DNA of 64,000 nucleotides from Roseovarius bejariae (GCF_009669325.1 NZ_SZWE01000001.1:1426402-1490401); one strand, 5' to 3'. Counted from the stretch's first letter, positions 15,912 through 25,160 are shown. A program made the numbers and translations. Notes: generated by a model from the letters alone, not told the origin.

Positions 15912-16606
15912 TGCTTGAGCTGGATCGCATAAACGCGGGCTACGGTCAGGCACAGGTGTTGCGGGACTTCTCGCTAAGTGTCGCGCCGGGGGAGATCCTG
16001 TGCCTTCTGGGGCGCAACGGCGCGGGCAAAACCACCACCATGCAGGCCATCATGGGCCTGTTGCCGCTGATGTCGGGCGCGGTGCGGCTGGACGGTGAAG
16101 AGATCAGCCGCCTGCCTGCGCATAAGGTGCCCCAAGCCGGGATCGCCTATATCCCGCAAGGCCGCCGCCTGTTCACCGGGCTGACCGTGGCCCAGAACCT
16201 TGAAATCGGGCTACGCACCCGAGGACACGGCAAAGAAACCTTGGAAGAGGTACTGGACCTTTTTCCGCGCCTGCGCGAACGCATGACCCAACGGGCCGAA
16301 ACCCTTTCGGGTGGCGAACAACAGATGCTTGCCACCGCCCGCGCGCTTTGCCTGAAACCCAAGGCGCTTTTGCTGGATGAGCCGACCGAGGGTCTGCAAC
16401 CTTCGATGATCGAGGCCATCCGACAGGTCGTGACCAAGATGCGCAGCGCCGGGGTTGCGATCCTTCTGGTCGAACAACGGGTCGATGCGGTGCTTGAAGT
16501 GGCCGACCGCGTGGCCTTTATCGAAAACGGTCGTAACGGCACCACCATGGATGCCGAAGACCTGCGGGCCGATCATTCCATCGTCGATCGATACATCGGC
16601 GTCTGA
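15908..16606 (+). CDS. livF: Branched-chain amino acid ABC transporter ATP-binding protein LivF-like
   Basis: 232-residue ABC ATPase, partner of LivG. Walker A GRNGAGKTT (about 35-43), AYIPQGRRLFTGLTV Q-loop region, signature LSGGEQQMLATARAL, Walker B ALLLDEPTEGLQP, and switch residue in LLVEQRVDAVL, where glutamine replaces histidine as is usual in LivF. The start overlaps the livG stop (ATGATG). The last gene of the transporter cluster; argB follows after 54 bp and may be co-transcribed. Confidence 0.94.
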   Translation: MMLELDRINAGYGQAQVLRDFSLSVAPGEILCLLGRNGAGKTTTMQAIMGLLPLMSGAVRLDGEEISRLPAHKVPQAGIAYIPQGRRLFTGLTVAQNLEIGLRTRGHGKETLEEVLDLFPRLRERMTQRAETLSGGEQQMLATARALCLKPKALLLDEPTEGLQPSMIEAIRQVVTKMRSAGVAILLVEQRVDAVLEVADRVAFIENGRNGTTMDAEDLRADHSIVDRYIGV

Positions 16607-16660
16607 CCCCTTGCGAATGCGCCTCCATCCGGGGATAACACCGCAAGCGAGGGACAACCG

Positions 16661-17524
16661 ATGAAGAAAAGAGACATGAACCGCGATTGGATCGCCACAG
16701 CCCGCACCCTGTCCGAAGCCTTGCCTTACCTGCAACGCTATGACGGGGCTATCGTCGTTATCAAGCTGGGCGGTCACGCCATGGGCAGCGACGAGGCCAT
16801 GGAAAGCTTCGCGCGCGATGTCGTGTTGATGCGGCAAGTGGGCGTGAACCCGGTGATCGTCCACGGTGGCGGCCCGATGATCAACCAGATGCTCGACAAA
16901 CTCGACATCCAGTCGGATTTCGTAGGCGGAAAACGCGTCACCGACGAGGCCACGATGGAAGTGGTGGAAATGGTCCTGTCCGGTCGGGTCAACAAGCGCA
17001 TCGTGCAGGCCATCAACGGCCAGGGCGGCAAGGCGGTGGGCCTGTCGGGCAAAGATGCCAACCTGATGACATGCGATGCCGCCGATCCCGCGCTTGGCCT
17101 TGTCGGCACGCCCTCCGAGATGGACCCCAGCCTGCTTCATACCCTCTTCCGCGATGATACGATCCCGGTGATCGCGCCCTTGGGCGCGGGCCGCAACGGG
17201 GAAACCTTCAACGTCAACGGCGACACCGCCGCCGGGGCCATCGCCGCGGCCCTCAAGGCGGATCGCCTTTTACTGTTGACGGACATCGACGGGGTGCGAG
17301 ATGCCAGCGGCGAGGTTGTGACCGAACTCACCGCTGACCAAATCCGCGAGATGACCACCCAAGGTATCATCGCGGGCGGGATGATCCCGAAAACCGAAAC
17401 CTGCCTTGCGGCGATTGACGGGGGCGTTCGCGCCGCCGTTATCCTCGATGGGCGCGCGCCCAATGCCTGCCTGCTGGAGCTGTTCACAGATCACGGCGCG
17501 GGATCGATCATTCGCGACGGTTAA
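16661..17524 (+). CDS. argB: Acetylglutamate kinase
   Basis: 287-residue amino-acid kinase phosphorylating N-acetylglutamate, step two of arginine synthesis. Motifs are [10 protein letters not shown] (ATP phosphate), [14 protein letters not shown], the substrate loop with [47 protein letters not shown], and [14 protein letters not shown] near the end. The presence of an N-terminal helix before the core suggests the arginine-sensitive hexameric type (inference). ATG 16661 follows GAGGGACAACC; ATG 16676 is an alternative. argH is elsewhere in this window (53311-54699). Confidence 0.95.
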   Translation: MKKRDMNRDWIATARTLSEALPYLQRYDGAIVVIKLGGHAMGSDEAMESFARDVVLMRQVGVNPVIVHGGGPMINQMLDKLDIQSDFVGGKRVTDEATMEVVEMVLSGRVNKRIVQAINGQGGKAVGLSGKDANLMTCDAADPALGLVGTPSEMDPSLLHTLFRDDTIPVIAPLGAGRNGETFNVNGDTAAGAIAAALKADRLLLLTDIDGVRDASGEVVTELTADQIREMTTQGIIAGGMIPKTETCLAAIDGGVRAAVILDGRAPNACLLELFTDHGAGSIIRDG

Positions 17525-17595
17525 CCCCTGTCACAGTCGCGTCAGAGGGAGTGATCCGGCTTGCGCGTCTTGGTGTTTGGCATAAATCTACTCTC

Positions 17596-18390
17596 ATGGA
17601 AAACGAAGCCATCATTCGCCTGGGCGTGTTCCTCGGCCTCTTTGCGATCTTTGCCCTGATCGAATCCCTTGTGCCGCGACGCCCCCGCAGCCAACCGCGC
17701 AGCCGCCGCTGGATCACCAACTGGGGTATCGTGATTCTCGACACGCTCACCTTGCGCGTGCTGGCGCTTGCCTTGCCGTTGCTGGCCGTTGGCGCGGCCA
17801 TCGACGCGCAGGTCAATGGCTGGGGCGTGATGCAGGCTGTCGCGGCTCCGCTTTGGATCAAGGTCACGGCGACCGTGCTGATCTTCGATTTCGCGATCTG
17901 GGCGCAGCACCTGATCACCCACAAGGTGCCCCTCCTCTGGCGCATTCACCGTGTCCACCATGCGGATCGTGACATGGACGTGACCACGGCCATTCGCTTC
18001 CACCCGGTCGAAATCGCGCTGTCCATGCTGCTCAAGATCGGGCTGGTCTACCTTATCGGGCCGCCTGCCATCGGGATCGTCCTGTTCGAGGTCATCCTCA
18101 ATGGCACCGCCATGTTCAACCACGCCAATATCCGCCTGCCGCTGTGGCTGGATGCCATTGTCCGGCAGGTGCTTGTCACCCCCGATATGCACCGGGTCCA
18201 CCACTCGATCCACCGGCATGAACACGACAGCAACTATGGGTTTTCCCTGTCGATCTGGGACCGTATGTTCGGCACCTATGTCCCGCAGCCCGAGGCGGGC
18301 CATGACGATATGACCGTGGGCCTTGAATGGCAGGATGACCGGCCTTCGAAACTGGGCTGGTCGCTTGGCCTGCCGTTTCGGCGCAAATGA
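17596..18390 (+). CDS. Sterol desaturase / fatty acid hydroxylase family membrane protein
   Basis: 264-residue integral membrane di-iron enzyme. The histidine clusters of the FA_hydroxylase family are HLITHK, WRIHRVHHADRD, and MHRVHHSIHRHEHDSNYG, set between hydrophobic segments. The substrate is unknown; bacterial relatives act on lipids, carotenoids or ornithine lipids. Start chosen at MENEAIIRLG; a GTG at 17551 abuts its own Shine-Dalgarno-like GAGGGA. Its stop overlaps the ferredoxin-like gene by ATGA, which may supply electrons (inference from linkage). Confidence 0.88.
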   Translation: MENEAIIRLGVFLGLFAIFALIESLVPRRPRSQPRSRRWITNWGIVILDTLTLRVLALALPLLAVGAAIDAQVNGWGVMQAVAAPLWIKVTATVLIFDFAIWAQHLITHKVPLLWRIHRVHHADRDMDVTTAIRFHPVEIALSMLLKIGLVYLIGPPAIGIVLFEVILNGTAMFNHANIRLPLWLDAIVRQVLVTPDMHRVHHSIHRHEHDSNYGFSLSIWDRMFGTYVPQPEAGHDDMTVGLEWQDDRPSKLGWSLGLPFRRK

Positions 18391-19019
18391 ATCTGGAGCA
18401 GATAGAAAAGGCCCTGGCGCCACACCATCTCACGGTATTCGGCGGGGTGGGTAAGGACCTGCCCGAAGGGATCGGCACCCTGGTCCTGCTCGGCCCGAGG
18501 CCCCCCGGGTTCTGGCCGCATTTCACGACCTCCGCGGAGTACACGGATGACCAGCCCGACCCGCTTGACCGCTGGTCGAAGCGGGTGATCACCAAACTGG
18601 CCCAAGACTTGGGCGCAGAGGCGTTCTTTCCCTTCGACGGCCCCCCATGGCAACCCTTCGTGCAATGGGCCATCGACAGCGGGCGCGCGCATGTCTCACC
18701 CGTGGGCCTGCTGATCCATGACGAGGCCGGGCTGATGATCTCCTATCGCGGCGCACTTGGATTTACGCAGAACATCGCGCTGCCCGAACCACCACCGTCC
18801 CCCTGCGATGCCTGCACTGACCGGCCCTGCCTGTCAGCCTGTCCCGTCGATGCCCTGACACCTCATGGCTATGATGTCGCCGCCTGCAAAACCGATCTCG
18901 ACCGCGCGGGCAATGATTGTCTGGCGCGCGGATGCGCCGTGCGCCGCGCTTGCCCCGTCAGCCAATCCCATGGCAGAACCGAAGGGCAATCCGCCTTTCA
19001 TATGAGGGCCTTCAAATGA
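18387..19019 (+). CDS. 4Fe-4S ferredoxin-type protein (QueG C-terminal-like)
   Basis: 210-residue soluble protein. One classical cluster motif is visible, CDACTDRPCLSACP (about 139-152), with further cysteines in AACKTD, NDCLARGCAVRRACPVS that could complete a second cluster. The N-terminal half resembles the region preceding the clusters in epoxyqueuosine reductase, but the cobalamin-binding part is missing, so it is unlikely to be a complete QueG. It sits between the sterol desaturase and sixA genes, both junctions ATGA. Confidence 0.75.
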   Translation: MNLEQIEKALAPHHLTVFGGVGKDLPEGIGTLVLLGPRPPGFWPHFTTSAEYTDDQPDPLDRWSKRVITKLAQDLGAEAFFPFDGPPWQPFVQWAIDSGRAHVSPVGLLIHDEAGLMISYRGALGFTQNIALPEPPPSPCDACTDRPCLSACPVDALTPHGYDVAACKTDLDRAGNDCLARGCAVRRACPVSQSHGRTEGQSAFHMRAFK

Positions 19020-19510
19020 CCCGCCGCCTGATCCTGATGCGTCACGCGAAATCAAGCTGGGGCGATCCCATGCTGTCCGATCATGCACGCCCCCTGAACG
19101 GCCGTGGCCGCCGTTCGGCCACGGCCTTGGGTAATTGGTTGCGGCACGAAGGGTATCTGCCGGACGAGGTGTTGTGCTCTTCCTCGGTGCGCACACGCGA
19201 AACCCTGGACCGTTTGAACATCGACGCCCCGGCACAGTTCCTCGATAATCTCTATCACGCCAGCCCCCACAGCATGTTCAAGGCACTGACACAGGCCAAG
19301 GGGCAGAACGTTCTGATGTTGGGCCACAATCCCGGCATCGCGGGCTTTGCCGAAATCATCCTTGCACGACCACCCGACCACCCGCGCTTTCACGATTATC
19401 CGACCTGCGCGACCTTGGTGGCCGGGTTTGACATTGAAGACTGGTCCGACATGACAAAGGCCAGCGGAACACCACTGGCCTTTGTCATCCCACGGGAATT
19501 GACAGACTAG
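19016..19510 (+). CDS. sixA: Phosphohistidine phosphatase, SixA family
   Basis: 164-residue member of the histidine phosphatase superfamily. The RHG-type motif is LILMRHAKSSW (catalytic His about 10), with a second arginine in SSSVRTRETL and the second catalytic histidine in MLGHNPGI. SixA removes phosphate from histidine on phosphotransfer proteins; the target here is unknown. Starts at ATG 19016 inside the stop of the ferredoxin gene. Convergent with the SBP gene, seven bases apart. Confidence 0.86.
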   Translation: MTRRLILMRHAKSSWGDPMLSDHARPLNGRGRRSATALGNWLRHEGYLPDEVLCSSSVRTRETLDRLNIDAPAQFLDNLYHASPHSMFKALTQAKGQNVLMLGHNPGIAGFAEIILARPPDHPRFHDYPTCATLVAGFDIEDWSDMTKASGTPLAFVIPRELTD

Positions 19511-19517
19511 CGCCGGG

Positions 19518-20990
19518 TCACTCCCAATAGACTTTGGTCAAATCCGTCGCCTGTGTCGGCGCATCCTCCCATAGCCCATGCAGCCGCGCATTGGCCACGG
19601 TCGGCGTCGCGAGTTGGAACAGGTAACCGTTCACGTAATCCTCGGCGATCATGGTCTGCATCTGCTCCAACAGCTCCGAGCGTTCCTCGGGATCGGCCTC
19701 TGCCGCCAGCGTTTCATTCAATGTCTGAAACGCCGGACTGTCGTATTGGAAATAGTAATCGGGACGCGCATAGATGCCGATGTCGAACGGCTCGGTGTGG
19801 CTAACGATGGTCAGGCCGTAATCCTTGCCCTTGAACACCTGTTCCAACCACTGGGCCCATTCCAGATTGGTGATCTCGGTCTCGATGCCCACAGCACGCA
19901 ACTGTGCCGCGATGATCTCACCGCCCCGCCGTGCATAGGACGGTGGCGGCAATTTCAGGGTTGTGGTGAATCCATCCTCGTAGCCCGCCTCGGTCAGCAA
20001 TTGCCGCGACAGCTCTGGGTTGTAGTCCGACAGGTGAGTCAGGTCCACATAATCGGGATTGTGCGGTGCAAAATGCGTGCCGATCGGCGTACCAAGCCCG
20101 AACATCGCCCCGTCGATGATCGCCTTGCGATCAATCGCATGGGCAATCGCGCGGCGCACTTTCGGATTATCCAGCGGCGGCAGTTTATTGTTCGTGCTCA
20201 GAATCGTTTCCCCCTCGGTCGATCCGATGAGAACCTGAAACCTTGGATCGGCCTCGAACTGTGGCAGGTTTTCCGGGGCCGGGAATCCGGGAAAGGCATC
20301 CACATCCTCGGCCATGACCGAGGCGAACGCCGCCGTCGGATCACTGATGAACTTGAAGGTCGCCTGATCCAGCTTGGCCGCCTCACCCCAGTACCCGGGA
20401 TTCTTCGTCAGGGTGATCCGATCCCCCTGCACCCAACTGTCAAAGGCGAAGGCCCCGGTGCCCACCGGCTTTTGCTTGATGCCTTCAACGCTTTCCGGCG
20501 CCACGATCACCGCATCGCCCCAGGCCATGTTGAACAGGAAATTCCCATCCGGCGCCTTGAGGGTCACGCGCACCGTCAGGTCATCCACGACCTCGACGTT
20601 TTCGATTCCCTCGAACAGGGCCTTCTGCGCGTTCTGGCTGTCTTCGGCGCGCGCGCGGTCGAGGCTGAACTTCACGTCGTCCGCCGTGAAATCCGTGCCA
20701 TCGTGAAACGTCACATCCGGTTGCAGGTAGAAGGTGTATTGCAGCCCGTCTTCGGAAATCTCCCACCGTTCTGCAAGACCCGCCTTTACCGATCCATCGG
20801 ATGCAAACCGTGTCAAACCCTCGAAGACATTGGCGTATAGCACCTGATCGATGGCTCCCGCCGCGGCACTTGTCGGGTCCAGATGCGGCGGCTCCAAATT
20901 CAGCCCGACAACAATATCGCTCTGGGCATAGGCGGATGCCGCCCCCAATGTCGCCGCACAGGTCAGTGCGGCCAAAGTCAAGCGTTTCAT
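19518..20990 (-). CDS. ABC transporter substrate-binding protein, peptide/nickel family (SBP_bac_5), orphan
   Basis: 490-residue periplasmic receptor. The signal peptide is MKRLTLAALTCAATLGAASAYAQ (shown partly), cut after AYA. The body has the family 5 pattern: LEPPHLDPTSAAAGAIDQVLYANVFEGL, YTFYLQPDVTFHDGTDFTADDVKFSLDR, GTGAFAFDSWVQGD and VRRAIAHAIDRKAII. Ligands of this family are peptides, opines or sugars. The start at 20990 is preceded by AAGGAGACGAGGG. No permease or ATPase genes accompany it, so it must work with a transporter encoded elsewhere. Confidence 0.9.
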   Translation of the reverse strand: MKRLTLAALTCAATLGAASAYAQSDIVVGLNLEPPHLDPTSAAAGAIDQVLYANVFEGLTRFASDGSVKAGLAERWEISEDGLQYTFYLQPDVTFHDGTDFTADDVKFSLDRARAEDSQNAQKALFEGIENVEVVDDLTVRVTLKAPDGNFLFNMAWGDAVIVAPESVEGIKQKPVGTGAFAFDSWVQGDRITLTKNPGYWGEAAKLDQATFKFISDPTAAFASVMAEDVDAFPGFPAPENLPQFEADPRFQVLIGSTEGETILSTNNKLPPLDNPKVRRAIAHAIDRKAIIDGAMFGLGTPIGTHFAPHNPDYVDLTHLSDYNPELSRQLLTEAGYEDGFTTTLKLPPPSYARRGGEIIAAQLRAVGIETEITNLEWAQWLEQVFKGKDYGLTIVSHTEPFDIGIYARPDYYFQYDSPAFQTLNETLAAEADPEERSELLEQMQTMIAEDYVNGYLFQLATPTVANARLHGLWEDAPTQATDLTKVYWE

Positions 20991-21147
20991 CCCTCGTCTC
21001 CTTCTTTGCACGCCGTTTAGGCGCTCTGCGAACAAGTCTCGGATGATTTCGCAGCGTAATCAAGTCACGCCGCGACAATAGAATTATGGCTTTCGCGCCC
21101 CGGACTTGATATTCAGCGCCGCAACGCAGCAACCCCCGGTGACCAAA

Positions 21148-21975
21148 ATGAGTGCAACCGCCCGCAAAACCGCCCCCCTTCCCGATGACATCCGGGCGAT
21201 GAAAGGGGGAACGCCCATCGTAAGCCTGACGGCCTATACCACCCCCATGGCCCGGATGATGGACGGGGTTTGCGACTTTGCCTTGGTCGGCGATTCCGTT
21301 GGTATGGTCCTGCATGGTATGCCTTCCACATTAGGCGTCACCATGGACATGATGGTCATGCACGGCCAAGCCGTGGCGCGTGGCCTGACCAAGACCATGC
21401 TGGTGATCGACATGCCCTTCGGCTCATACGAGGAAAGCCCCGAACAGGCCTTTCGCAATGCCGCCCGCCTGATGCGCGAAACCGGGGCCGCGGCCGTGAA
21501 ACTGGAAGGCGGGATGCATATGGCCGAGACTATCGCCTTCCTCGTGGCGCGTGGTGTTCCCGTGATGGCCCATATCGGCCTGACGCCGCAATCCATCAAC
21601 ACGCTTGGCGGGTACAAGGTGCAGGGCCGCGATGATGAGGCGCAGGCCCTCAAGGCCGACGCCCGGGCCGTGGCCGAGGCCGGCGCCTTCAGCGTCGTGT
21701 TGGAAAAGGTACCCGCGAAACTGGCCGATGAGATCACAGCCGAAATCGCCATTCCCACCATCGGCATCGGCGCCTCCGCCGGATGCGACGGGCAAATCCT
21801 TGTGGTCGACGATATGCTGGGCCTCTTCACCGCCTTCAAACCCAAGTTCGTCAAACGCTACGGCACTCTGGGTGAAGATGGCGAGGCCGCGATCCGCGCC
21901 TATGCCGACGAGGTCCGCACCCGCAGCTTCCCGGCCCCCGAGCACACCTTCGCAGACAAGGCCCCCGGCAAATGA
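21148..21975 (+). CDS. panB: 3-methyl-2-oxobutanoate hydroxymethyltransferase
   Basis: 275-residue TIM-barrel enzyme making ketopantoate from 3-methyl-2-oxobutanoate and methylene-tetrahydrofolate, first step of pantothenate synthesis. Motifs are [66 protein letters not shown] and [18 protein letters not shown]. The ATG at 21148 begins [11 protein letters not shown]. It overlaps panC by ATGA, making a two-gene panBC operon; coaBC for later CoA steps is at 59105-60298. Confidence 0.95.
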   Translation: MSATARKTAPLPDDIRAMKGGTPIVSLTAYTTPMARMMDGVCDFALVGDSVGMVLHGMPSTLGVTMDMMVMHGQAVARGLTKTMLVIDMPFGSYEESPEQAFRNAARLMRETGAAAVKLEGGMHMAETIAFLVARGVPVMAHIGLTPQSINTLGGYKVQGRDDEAQALKADARAVAEAGAFSVVLEKVPAKLADEITAEIAIPTIGIGASAGCDGQILVVDDMLGLFTAFKPKFVKRYGTLGEDGEAAIRAYADEVRTRSFPAPEHTFADKAPGK

Positions 21976-22820
21976 CCCCGCCCATCATCCGCACACTGGC
22001 CGAGTTGCGCGCCGAAACCATCCAATGGTTGCGCGCAGGCGAAAAAATCGGTGTTGTTCCCACCATGGGCGCTTTGCACGATGGGCACCTCTCGTTGGTG
22101 CAGGCCGCCAAGGAGCGATGCGACCGGGTGATTGTCACGATCTTCGTGAACCCCAAGCAGTTCAACAACCCCGCCGACCTTGAAAACTACCCCCGCACCG
22201 AAAAGGACGACGCCCGAAAACTGGCGCGTTTCAACGTCGATGCGGTCTATGTTCCCGATGGCGATCAAATGTATCCCGAGCGCTTCGCCACGACGGTCTC
22301 GGTCGACGGGTTGACCGATGTGATGGAGGGCACCCACCGTCCCGGCCATTTCGATGGCGTGGCCACCGTGGTCAGCAAACTGTTCCTGCAAACCATGGCC
22401 AGCGACGCCTTCTTTGGCGAAAAGGATTTTCAGCAGCTTCTTGTCGTCCGCCGCATGGCCCGCGATCTGGACATCCCGATCACCGTGCACGGCTGCCCCA
22501 CCATCCGCGAAATCGACGGTCTGGCGATGTCCTCGCGCAACCTGCTTCTGTCGGACCGCGCGCGCGTCACCGCCCCGCGCCTGTTCGAGGAAATGGAAGG
22601 TTTGGCCGAAGGTGTCGCCAAAGGTGAGGCGTTCGGCCCGCTTCAATCCGCCGCCATCAAACGCCTGGAAACCGCGGGCTTCACCAAGGTCGAATACCTT
22701 GAGATGCGCGCGCAGGATGATCTTTCATATCTTGAAAAACCAACCCGCCCGGCGCGCCTCTTTGCTGCCGCGCATCTGGCGGGCGTCCGCCTGATCGACA
22801 ATATCGCCATCGGCGACTGA
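21972..22820 (+). CDS. panC: Pantoate-beta-alanine ligase
   Basis: 282-residue ATP-dependent ligase joining pantoate and beta-alanine to give pantothenate. Nucleotidyltransferase motifs: [15 protein letters not shown] (HIGH-like HDGH), [42 protein letters not shown] and [10 protein letters not shown] (KMSKS-like). Starts in the panB stop codon. Ends three bases before the convergent DUF1989 gene. Confidence 0.96.
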   Translation: MTPPIIRTLAELRAETIQWLRAGEKIGVVPTMGALHDGHLSLVQAAKERCDRVIVTIFVNPKQFNNPADLENYPRTEKDDARKLARFNVDAVYVPDGDQMYPERFATTVSVDGLTDVMEGTHRPGHFDGVATVVSKLFLQTMASDAFFGEKDFQQLLVVRRMARDLDIPITVHGCPTIREIDGLAMSSRNLLLSDRARVTAPRLFEEMEGLAEGVAKGEAFGPLQSAAIKRLETAGFTKVEYLEMRAQDDLSYLEKPTRPARLFAAAHLAGVRLIDNIAIGD

Positions 22821-22823
22821 CGC

Positions 22824-23666
22824 TTACCGCCCGTGACTGAGGTCATACCCATTCACGGGCGGGCTTTGCCAATCGCCAAGTGCACCCTCTTGTGGCGCGA
22901 ACACCTCCACCAACAACGGATAACAAGCCGCCGTATCGCTGGAATGTTCCGCCGAACAATCCCCGCCCGGGCAGGCACTCAGCGCGCCCAAAACATTGAC
23001 TTCGGCAAAGAATTCAAGGTAATCGCCGGGCCGCACGGGGCTGGCCTTCATGAAATACTGCCCCGTGTCGCGGGTAAATCCGGTGCACATGAAAACGTTG
23101 AGCACATCATGCACATGCGGCTCGGCCTCTTGCAGGCTCACCCCCAGTTCATCCGCCAAGGCCCGCGTCAGGTTGGAATGACAACAATGATGATACTGCG
23201 ACCCTGACAATAGGTTGCCGGTATAAGGGTCGCACCGCGTGCCGATCACGTCATGCACCGACCCGCCATATTGATCCATCCCGTACCAGCCCAGAGTATC
23301 CTCGGTGATCGTGGCCATGGGGCGCAAATACGGGAAAGAGGACCACATCCGCTCCCCTGTCGTCAGGTGCGTACCATGCAAGGCCCGCGACTTGCCGGAA
23401 TAGAACCGCTCGTTGAGGTCATTGGCATTCCACAGGTTCAAATCCCCCACCTGCGGACCATCGACGCTGGAAATTCGGAAGAACTGCCCTGTCTTGGCGT
23501 GGAAACAGGCCGCATCGCGCGGCGGCACCAGAACCTCGCTCACCTTCTCGGCCCCTGCGCGCGCTTGCGCATAAAGCGCCAGGTTCGGCACCGGAAGCGT
23601 TTCATTGGGGTAACAGATCACCGGCTTGATCGCGCGGCGCGCGTCGGCATCCTTGGGCTGGGACAT
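22824..23666 (-). CDS. DUF1989 / urea carboxylase-associated family protein
   Basis: 280-residue soluble protein of the DUF1989 family, sometimes found with urea amidolyase genes but of unproven function. Features: GQFFRISSVDGPQVGDLNLWN, the cysteine/histidine-rich GSQYHHCCHSNLTRAL, FMCTGFTRDTGQYF and LSACPGGDCSAEHS. These Cys/His groups suggest metal binding (inference). The start has GAGGTGATCC upstream. It lies 8 bp after a small membrane-protein gene in the same direction. No urea carboxylase gene is in the window. Confidence 0.82.
   Translation of the reverse strand: MSQPKDADARRAIKPVICYPNETLPVPNLALYAQARAGAEKVSEVLVPPRDAACFHAKTGQFFRISSVDGPQVGDLNLWNANDLNERFYSGKSRALHGTHLTTGERMWSSFPYLRPMATITEDTLGWYGMDQYGGSVHDVIGTRCDPYTGNLLSGSQYHHCCHSNLTRALADELGVSLQEAEPHVHDVLNVFMCTGFTRDTGQYFMKASPVRPGDYLEFFAEVNVLGALSACPGGDCSAEHSSDTAACYPLLVEVFAPQEGALGDWQSPPVNGYDLSHGR
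22827..22862 (+). terminator. Possible panC terminator embedded in the 3' end of the DUF1989 gene
   Basis: Perfect 10-bp inverted repeat CCGCCCGTGA / TCACGGGCGG with a 16-nt loop, starting 7 bp after the panC stop, followed only by GGGCTTTGCC. The weak T-run makes intrinsic termination uncertain. It lies inside the last codons of the opposing gene. Confidence 0.35.
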
Positions 23667-23674
23667 GGATCACC

Positions 23675-23884
23675 TCATTGGCGGGGGCGTTGATGTGCCA
23701 GACAATCCAAAGGCGGTTTTCCGTTGGATGTAAAGGCCTCGGCCCCACAGGCCATACAGCGATACTTGCGCTGCCCGTCGCGATCCCCACGCCGGTCCTC
23801 GCGCCAGCGACAGGCCCGCGTGCGCCGGTTGGAGAAAATCAGGATCAGGATGAAAGCCAGAATCAGGCCGGCGACAACAATCAA
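23675..23884 (-). CDS. Small single-pass membrane protein with zinc-ribbon-like C-terminus
   Basis: 69-residue hypothetical protein. One transmembrane helix (LIVVAGLILAFILILIF) is followed by a basic cytoplasmic stretch (RRTRACRWREDRRGDRDG) and a tail CMACGAEAFTSNGKPPLDCL with three cysteines able to bind metal. The TTG at 23884 is chosen because GGGAGG lies six bases upstream; the GTG at 23917 lies on the far side of that site. It is directly ahead of the DUF1989 gene, so the two probably form an operon. Function unknown. Confidence 0.75.
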   Translation of the reverse strand: MIVVAGLILAFILILIFSNRRTRACRWREDRRGDRDGQRKYRCMACGAEAFTSNGKPPLDCLAHQRPRQ

Positions 23885-23996
23885 ATTCTGCCTCCCTAAA
23901 TGATCCCTGCCTAGCACAGCATCCGCGCAATGCCACCTACACCCGATGTCGCGAACAGAACAGAATGTTACAAAGCCTCCATGCTTGTGTCATTGC

Positions 23997-24908
23997 ATGA
24001 CAATCGTACCACCCCTTCACCGCCCCACGCTCGGCCCCATCGACATCGTCATGGGCCTTTCCGTCGCCTTGCTATGGGGAATGGGGCTGGTCTTTGCCAA
24101 GGCGGCCATCGCGCATTTCCCGCCGATCCTTCTGATGGCGCTGCGTTTTACCGTCACCGCCATGGCGCTCGTGTGGTTCGTCAAGCCGCCCTTGGCCCAC
24201 CTGCGCAGTCTATTCCTGATTGCGTTTATTTCGGCAGCACTACAATACAGCCTGACCTATACCGGCCTGAAAGGCCTCGATGCCGGCGTCGCCGCGCTGA
24301 TAGTCCAACTCGAAGTCCCCTTTCTCACCCTTCTGGGGGCCCTCGCCCTCAAGGAAAGCCCGTGCTGGCGCAAGTGGGCGGGCATCGCACTGGCCTTCTT
24401 CGGCGTCTACCAGATTTCCGGCGAGCCCAGCATCGCGGCGGCCTCAACCTCTGTCCTGCTTGTCATCGCGGGCGCGGCCACTTGGGCCGTGGGTCAGGCG
24501 ATGATCCGCAATCTCAATGATATCGACGGTCTCACCGTCACCGCATGGGTCGCCATCATGGCCGCGCCGCAACTTTTCGTCATGTCCGCACTCGTGGAAA
24601 CCGATCACATTGCCGCCATCCAAAGCGCCGATTGGATCGTTTGGGGCGCCGTCTTGTACCTTGGACTGGTGATGACGGCCCTTGGCTATGGCCTCTGGTA
24701 TACGCTCGTCCGGCGCAACCCGGTCAGCCAAGTTGCCCCATTCCTGTTGCTCCTGCCGGTCTTCACCGTGATCGGCGGCGCGATTTTCCTTGGCGAAAGC
24801 CTCAGTGTTCAGGTCATGATCGGCGGGGTCATCGTTTTGGCCGGTGTGGGCCTGATCCTGTTCGAACGCAGGGAAAAGACCCACACGGAAATAGATCAGG
24901 CGTCGTAA
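23997..24908 (+). CDS. EamA/DMT family transporter
   Basis: 303-residue drug/metabolite-transporter superfamily protein with about ten membrane helices in two EamA repeats (first: ALLWGMGLVFAKAAIAHFPPILLMALRF; second from about 155: SVLLVIAGAATWAVGQAMIRN). Likely an exporter of amino acids or metabolites; the substrate is unknown. Start taken at MTIVPPLHRP; an upstream ATG at 23946 is possible. Neither has a good ribosome binding site. Its last 13 bases overlap the opposing 51-residue gene. Confidence 0.87.
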   Translation: MTIVPPLHRPTLGPIDIVMGLSVALLWGMGLVFAKAAIAHFPPILLMALRFTVTAMALVWFVKPPLAHLRSLFLIAFISAALQYSLTYTGLKGLDAGVAALIVQLEVPFLTLLGALALKESPCWRKWAGIALAFFGVYQISGEPSIAAASTSVLLVIAGAATWAVGQAMIRNLNDIDGLTVTAWVAIMAAPQLFVMSALVETDHIAAIQSADWIVWGAVLYLGLVMTALGYGLWYTLVRRNPVSQVAPFLLLLPVFTVIGGAIFLGESLSVQVMIGGVIVLAGVGLILFERREKTHTEIDQAS

Positions 24909-25051
24909 TAGGCGAACATCTGATCCAGAACGCTCAATTCCGGCGCGGTCGGCACATTTGCGGGCTCAGGCGTGTAATACACTTCGTACCAATCTGCCAC
25001 TTGGGCGGCAGGTTGGGCTTGGGGTTGCGGCTTTTCTGCGGGAAGGGCCAT
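24896..25051 (-). CDS. 51-residue small protein, unknown function
   Basis: A short frame from ATG (25049-25051) to TGA (24896-24898). The protein starts MALPAEKPQPQAQPAAQ, is rich in Pro, Gln and Ala, then turns acidic and aromatic (WYEVYYTPEP) and ends LDQMFAYYDA. GGAG lies seven bases before the ATG. Codon choice is like the neighbours, with G or C often in third position. It has no signal peptide or membrane helix. It lies between the EamA gene (13-base antisense overlap) and the sdhB terminator. I recognise no family. Confidence 0.65.
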   Translation of the reverse strand: MALPAEKPQPQAQPAAQVADWYEVYYTPEPANVPTAPELSVLDQMFAYYDA

Positions 25052-25160
25052 CAGCGTGCTCCATCGTTACTGTGCTCCTACACCTAATATGCCGCAGCGC
25101 AGCGTAGAACAGACAGTTCTGCAGAATCGGTATGCGTGACGCGCAAGTTCCCTTAGGTAA

